Assembly: GCA_945871085.1 (NCBI GenBank)
Contig: CAMBVX010000010.1
Location: 1-45,332 of the forward strand
Source: Opitutus sp. GAS368
Lineage (GTDB): Bacteria; Verrucomicrobiota; Verrucomicrobiia; Opitutales; Opitutaceae
Direction of reading: 5' to 3'
Length of the DNA: 45,332 nt
Position numbers and translations under genes: made by a program. Under the pieces are notes generated by a model. That model had not been told where the DNA came from and made no database searches. It was given only the letters and a program-made list of their open reading frames with translations. The stretch's first letter is position 1; every line of letters starts with the position of its first letter. Of the stretch, positions 43,414 through 45,332 are shown piece by piece.

Positions 43414-44289
43414 ATGCGCCCCCTATCCCTCCTTTCCTGCGGTGAAATGCTTTGGGACCTTTTCTCTGATGGCCCGCGCTTCGGTGGTGCGCCCGCGAAC
43501 TTCGCCTGCCACGCCGCGCTCCACGGCGGCCTCGTCACCATGCTCAGTGCCGTTGGCGACGATCCGCGCGGTCACGAGGCCACCGAAATTCTTCGTCGCT
43601 TCGGTATCGATACCTCGCTCATCCAAACCATCGCCACAGCTCCCACCGGCGCCGTCGGCGTGAGCGTCGATGCGGCAGGCAAACCCAGTTTCGAAATTCA
43701 CGCCAACTCCGCGTGGGACCAGATCGCGTGGACTCCCGCACTCGAAACCCGCCTCGCCGACGTTGACGCCATTTACTTCGGAACGCTCGGTCAACGCAGT
43801 CCCATTTCCCGGGCAACGATCCGCCGCGCCCTCGCCGTCGCGAAGTCGCGTGGCCTCCCGCGAATGCTCGATGTGAACTTGCGCCGTCCGTTCTTCGACG
43901 CCGCGTTGATCCGCGAATCGGTCGCGGCGGCCAGCGTGCTCAAACTCAGCGATGACGAACTTGATGAGATGCTCACGGCCTGCGGCCTCACCCCGGGGAG
44001 AGACCCGAGCGATTCCGTCCGTGCCTTGCGCGTGCGTTTCGACCTCGATCTCGTCGCGCTCACGCGCGGCCCCGCCGGAGCACTGCTCGTTTCCGCCACC
44101 GAAGTTATCGATCAACCCGGCATTCCCACAGTGGTCCGCGACACGGTTGGCGCCGGTGATTCGTTCACGGCCGCCCTCGTCGTCGGCCTGCTGGGGGCGG
44201 ACTCGTTGCAAACGATCGCTCGCGTCGCCTGCGAGACGGCGGCCGAGGTCTGCACCTATGCAGGGGCGCTCCCGGAAACACCGAAGTAA
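43414..44289 (+). CDS. PfkB family sugar kinase (fructokinase-like)
   Basis: A 291-residue ribokinase-family enzyme from ATG 43414. Seen: LSCGEMLWDLFSDGPRFGGAPANF with the GGAPANF substrate-binding signature near 24-30 (written here as FSDGPRFGGAPANFACHA), SAVGDDPRGHEATEILRRFG, and the C-terminal ATP/catalytic signature DTVGAGDSFTAAL with probable catalytic Asp249. The family phosphorylates fructose or a similar hexose in the cytoplasm. A second, very similar copy follows at 44854. Upstream codons to 43261 do not look like protein. Confidence 0.9.
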   Translation: MRPLSLLSCGEMLWDLFSDGPRFGGAPANFACHAALHGGLVTMLSAVGDDPRGHEATEILRRFGIDTSLIQTIATAPTGAVGVSVDAAGKPSFEIHANSAWDQIAWTPALETRLADVDAIYFGTLGQRSPISRATIRRALAVAKSRGLPRMLDVNLRRPFFDAALIRESVAAASVLKLSDDELDEMLTACGLTPGRDPSDSVRALRVRFDLDLVALTRGPAGALLVSATEVIDQPGIPTVVRDTVGAGDSFTAALVVGLLGADSLQTIARVACETAAEVCTYAGALPETPK

Positions 44290-44310
44290 TCCCAGCGTCA
44301 TTTGAGTTTT

Positions 44311-44360
44311 TGACTTCCAGCAGCTGCGAGCGCGAGCGAGTGGTGTTTCGGCTATCGATG
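44311..44360. repeat. Possible decayed fragment of the 124-bp repeat
   Basis: GACTTCCAGCAGCTGCGAGC and CGAGCGAGTGGTG resemble the left arm of the 124-bp element, followed by CGGCTA; the rest is missing. Weak. Confidence 0.3.
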
Positions 44361-44371
44361 AAGATCATGCT

Positions 44372-44620
44372 CTACATGTCGTAGAGATAGCGGTCGTGCT
44401 TGGCCGCCAAATCAGAGGGCGTCCGGCCAGTGAACAATTTTTTATCCGAAAGAAATGGATTCGCCGTCCGTCGGCGCGCTCGGGTCCCGACCGGAAGGTT
44501 TCGAGGCGACTCTTGTTCAGCGTCCCGGATGATCGCGGTAACTTGCCGGACGACTTTCCGGGCAGTCGCTGGTCGCCATTGCTTGAGCTTGGTGTCGAGA
44601 GTTTGGGCTATCGCAGTCAC
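44372..44620 (-). CDS. Small hypothetical protein, possibly antitoxin-like
   Basis: About 82 residues from GTG 44620 (GTG 44659 also open). Not recognised. Seen: a short amphipathic start (VTAIAQTLDTKLKQW), a basic helix (ATARKVVRQVTAIIRDAEQE) and an end reading GRTPSDLAAKHDRYLYDM. Size, charge and ending recall small antitoxin-type or mobile-region proteins, but no toxin is adjacent. Lower GC than its neighbours. It sits on the opposite strand between the two sugar kinase genes; the 44621-44853 stretch has no gene. Confidence 0.4.
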   Translation of the reverse strand: MTAIAQTLDTKLKQWRPATARKVVRQVTAIIRDAEQESPRNLPVGTRARRRTANPFLSDKKLFTGRTPSDLAAKHDRYLYDM

Positions 44621-44853
44621 GGAAAAGAGAAAAGACGTGCACCAAAACGAAGCAAGCACGGCCTTTGTGCCTTGTCGGAAGATTGGCCCGTCGTGGTCCT
44701 AAGGCCGCCCAACCAACCAACCGGGATCTGCGTTCGCGTTCGGCGTTCAACTTTCGCAGTGGTGATCTAAAATCAGCACGGTCCCGACAATCGATGAAAC
44801 TGTAAGCCAGTGATAAATCCCGCGACATATTCTCTGCTCAAAATTGGCAACGC

Positions 44854-45332
44854 GTGCACTACCCCTCCATCCTTTCCTGGGGCGAAATGCTGTGGGACCA
44901 TTTCCCCACTGGACCGCGCTTCGGCGGTGCGCCGGCTAACTTCGCTTGTCACGCCCGGCTGCACGGCGGCCGCGTCACCCTGCTCAGTGCCGTTGGCGAT
45001 GATCCGCGCGGCCACGAGGCCACCGAGATTCTTTGTCGCTTCGGTCTGGATACATCGCTCATCCAAACGATCGCCACAGCTCCCACCGGTGCCGTCGGCG
45101 TGAGCGTAGATGCGGCCGGCAAACCCAGTTTCGAGATTCACACCCCTTCCGCGTGGGACCACCTCGCGTGGACTCCCGCGCTCGCCGCCCGTCTCGCTGA
45201 CGTCGATGCGCTCTACTTCGGCACGCTCGGGCAGCGCGGTGCCATTTCCCGCGCGACGATCCGCCGCGCCCTCGCCGTCGCCACGTCCCGGGGCCTCATG
45301 CGGGTGCTCGACGTCAATTTACGCCGGCCGTT
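44854..45332 (+). CDS. Second PfkB family sugar kinase, 3' end outside window
   Basis: From GTG 44854 the frame is open to the window end (159 codons seen). Seen: LSWGEMLWDHFPTGPRFGG, GGAPANFACHARLHGG, SAVGDDPRGHEATEILCRFG and YFGTLGQRGAISRATIRRAL, nearly the same as the kinase at 43414, with long stretches of identical DNA. It is a tandem paralogue. Its catalytic GAGD motif lies beyond the window, so whether it is intact is not known. Confidence 0.85.
   Translation, partial: MHYPSILSWGEMLWDHFPTGPRFGGAPANFACHARLHGGRVTLLSAVGDDPRGHEATEILCRFGLDTSLIQTIATAPTGAVGVSVDAAGKPSFEIHTPSAWDHLAWTPALAARLADVDALYFGTLGQRGAISRATIRRALAVATSRGLMRVLDVNLRRP

Overview
This looks like a high-GC chromosomal window from a Gram-negative bacterium, most likely Verrucomicrobiota (Opitutales/Opitutaceae-like). 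The reasons are many large TonB-dependent receptors, a FecI/FecR/receptor set with a sulfatase, secreted proteins sharing a C-terminal domain that ends VEVYEV, many ATGA/GTGA gene overlaps, and families of palindromic intergenic repeats. The assignment rests on gene content only. No rRNA, tRNA, CRISPR array or transposase was seen.

The main theme is phosphorus economy. Left part (1-17.1 kb): the end of a TonB receptor, a PbfA-like PLP enzyme (phosphonate catabolism) and a secreted NPP-type phosphohydrolase form one operon. After a repeat protein and a SulP-STAS-cNMP anion transporter comes a TonB receptor plus beta-helix protein operon, divergent from a phytase-like esterase. A small coupled gene, an exported protein and a PhoA-type alkaline phosphatase follow. 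Middle (17.2-21.6 kb): a two-gene TPR operon and a SNF2 helicase, both on the minus strand.

Region 21.7-35.3 kb is the most interesting part. A four-gene, translationally coupled operon (GT4 glycosyltransferase, MGDG-synthase-like GT28, diacylglycerol-kinase-like protein, PlcP-like metallophosphoesterase) looks like a pathway that strips phospholipid head groups and rebuilds glycolipids. After a methyltransferase and an alpha/beta hydrolase + GH3 pair come a frameshifted ppk2 and, divergently, btaA-btaB plus a fatty acid hydroxylase/sterol desaturase-type gene. BtaA and BtaB make the phosphorus-free betaine lipid DGTS. Direct repeats with an 11-nt period, resembling PHO boxes (first unit TGTMAC), lie upstream of the receptor/phytase pair, the alkaline phosphatase operon, the glycolipid/PlcP operon, btaA and ppk2. 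I infer a PhoB-type phosphate-limitation island combining phosphate scavenging with membrane lipid remodelling.

Right part (36.4-45.3 kb): ECF sigma factor, FecR-like anti-sigma factor, a TonB receptor with an STN domain and an unusual internal second signal peptide, a sulfatase, and two similar PfkB sugar kinases, the second cut by the window end. This looks like a substrate-sensing uptake locus for sulfated sugars.

The intergenic DNA is rich in repeats. Four full copies of a 124-bp element with a long perfect hairpin are present. One copy sits inside another palindromic repeat, and one joins the broken ends of ppk2 and a decayed histidine kinase/receiver gene. CATTGCG-type palindromes and a CCGTGTTCATCCGTG inverted repeat fill other gaps.
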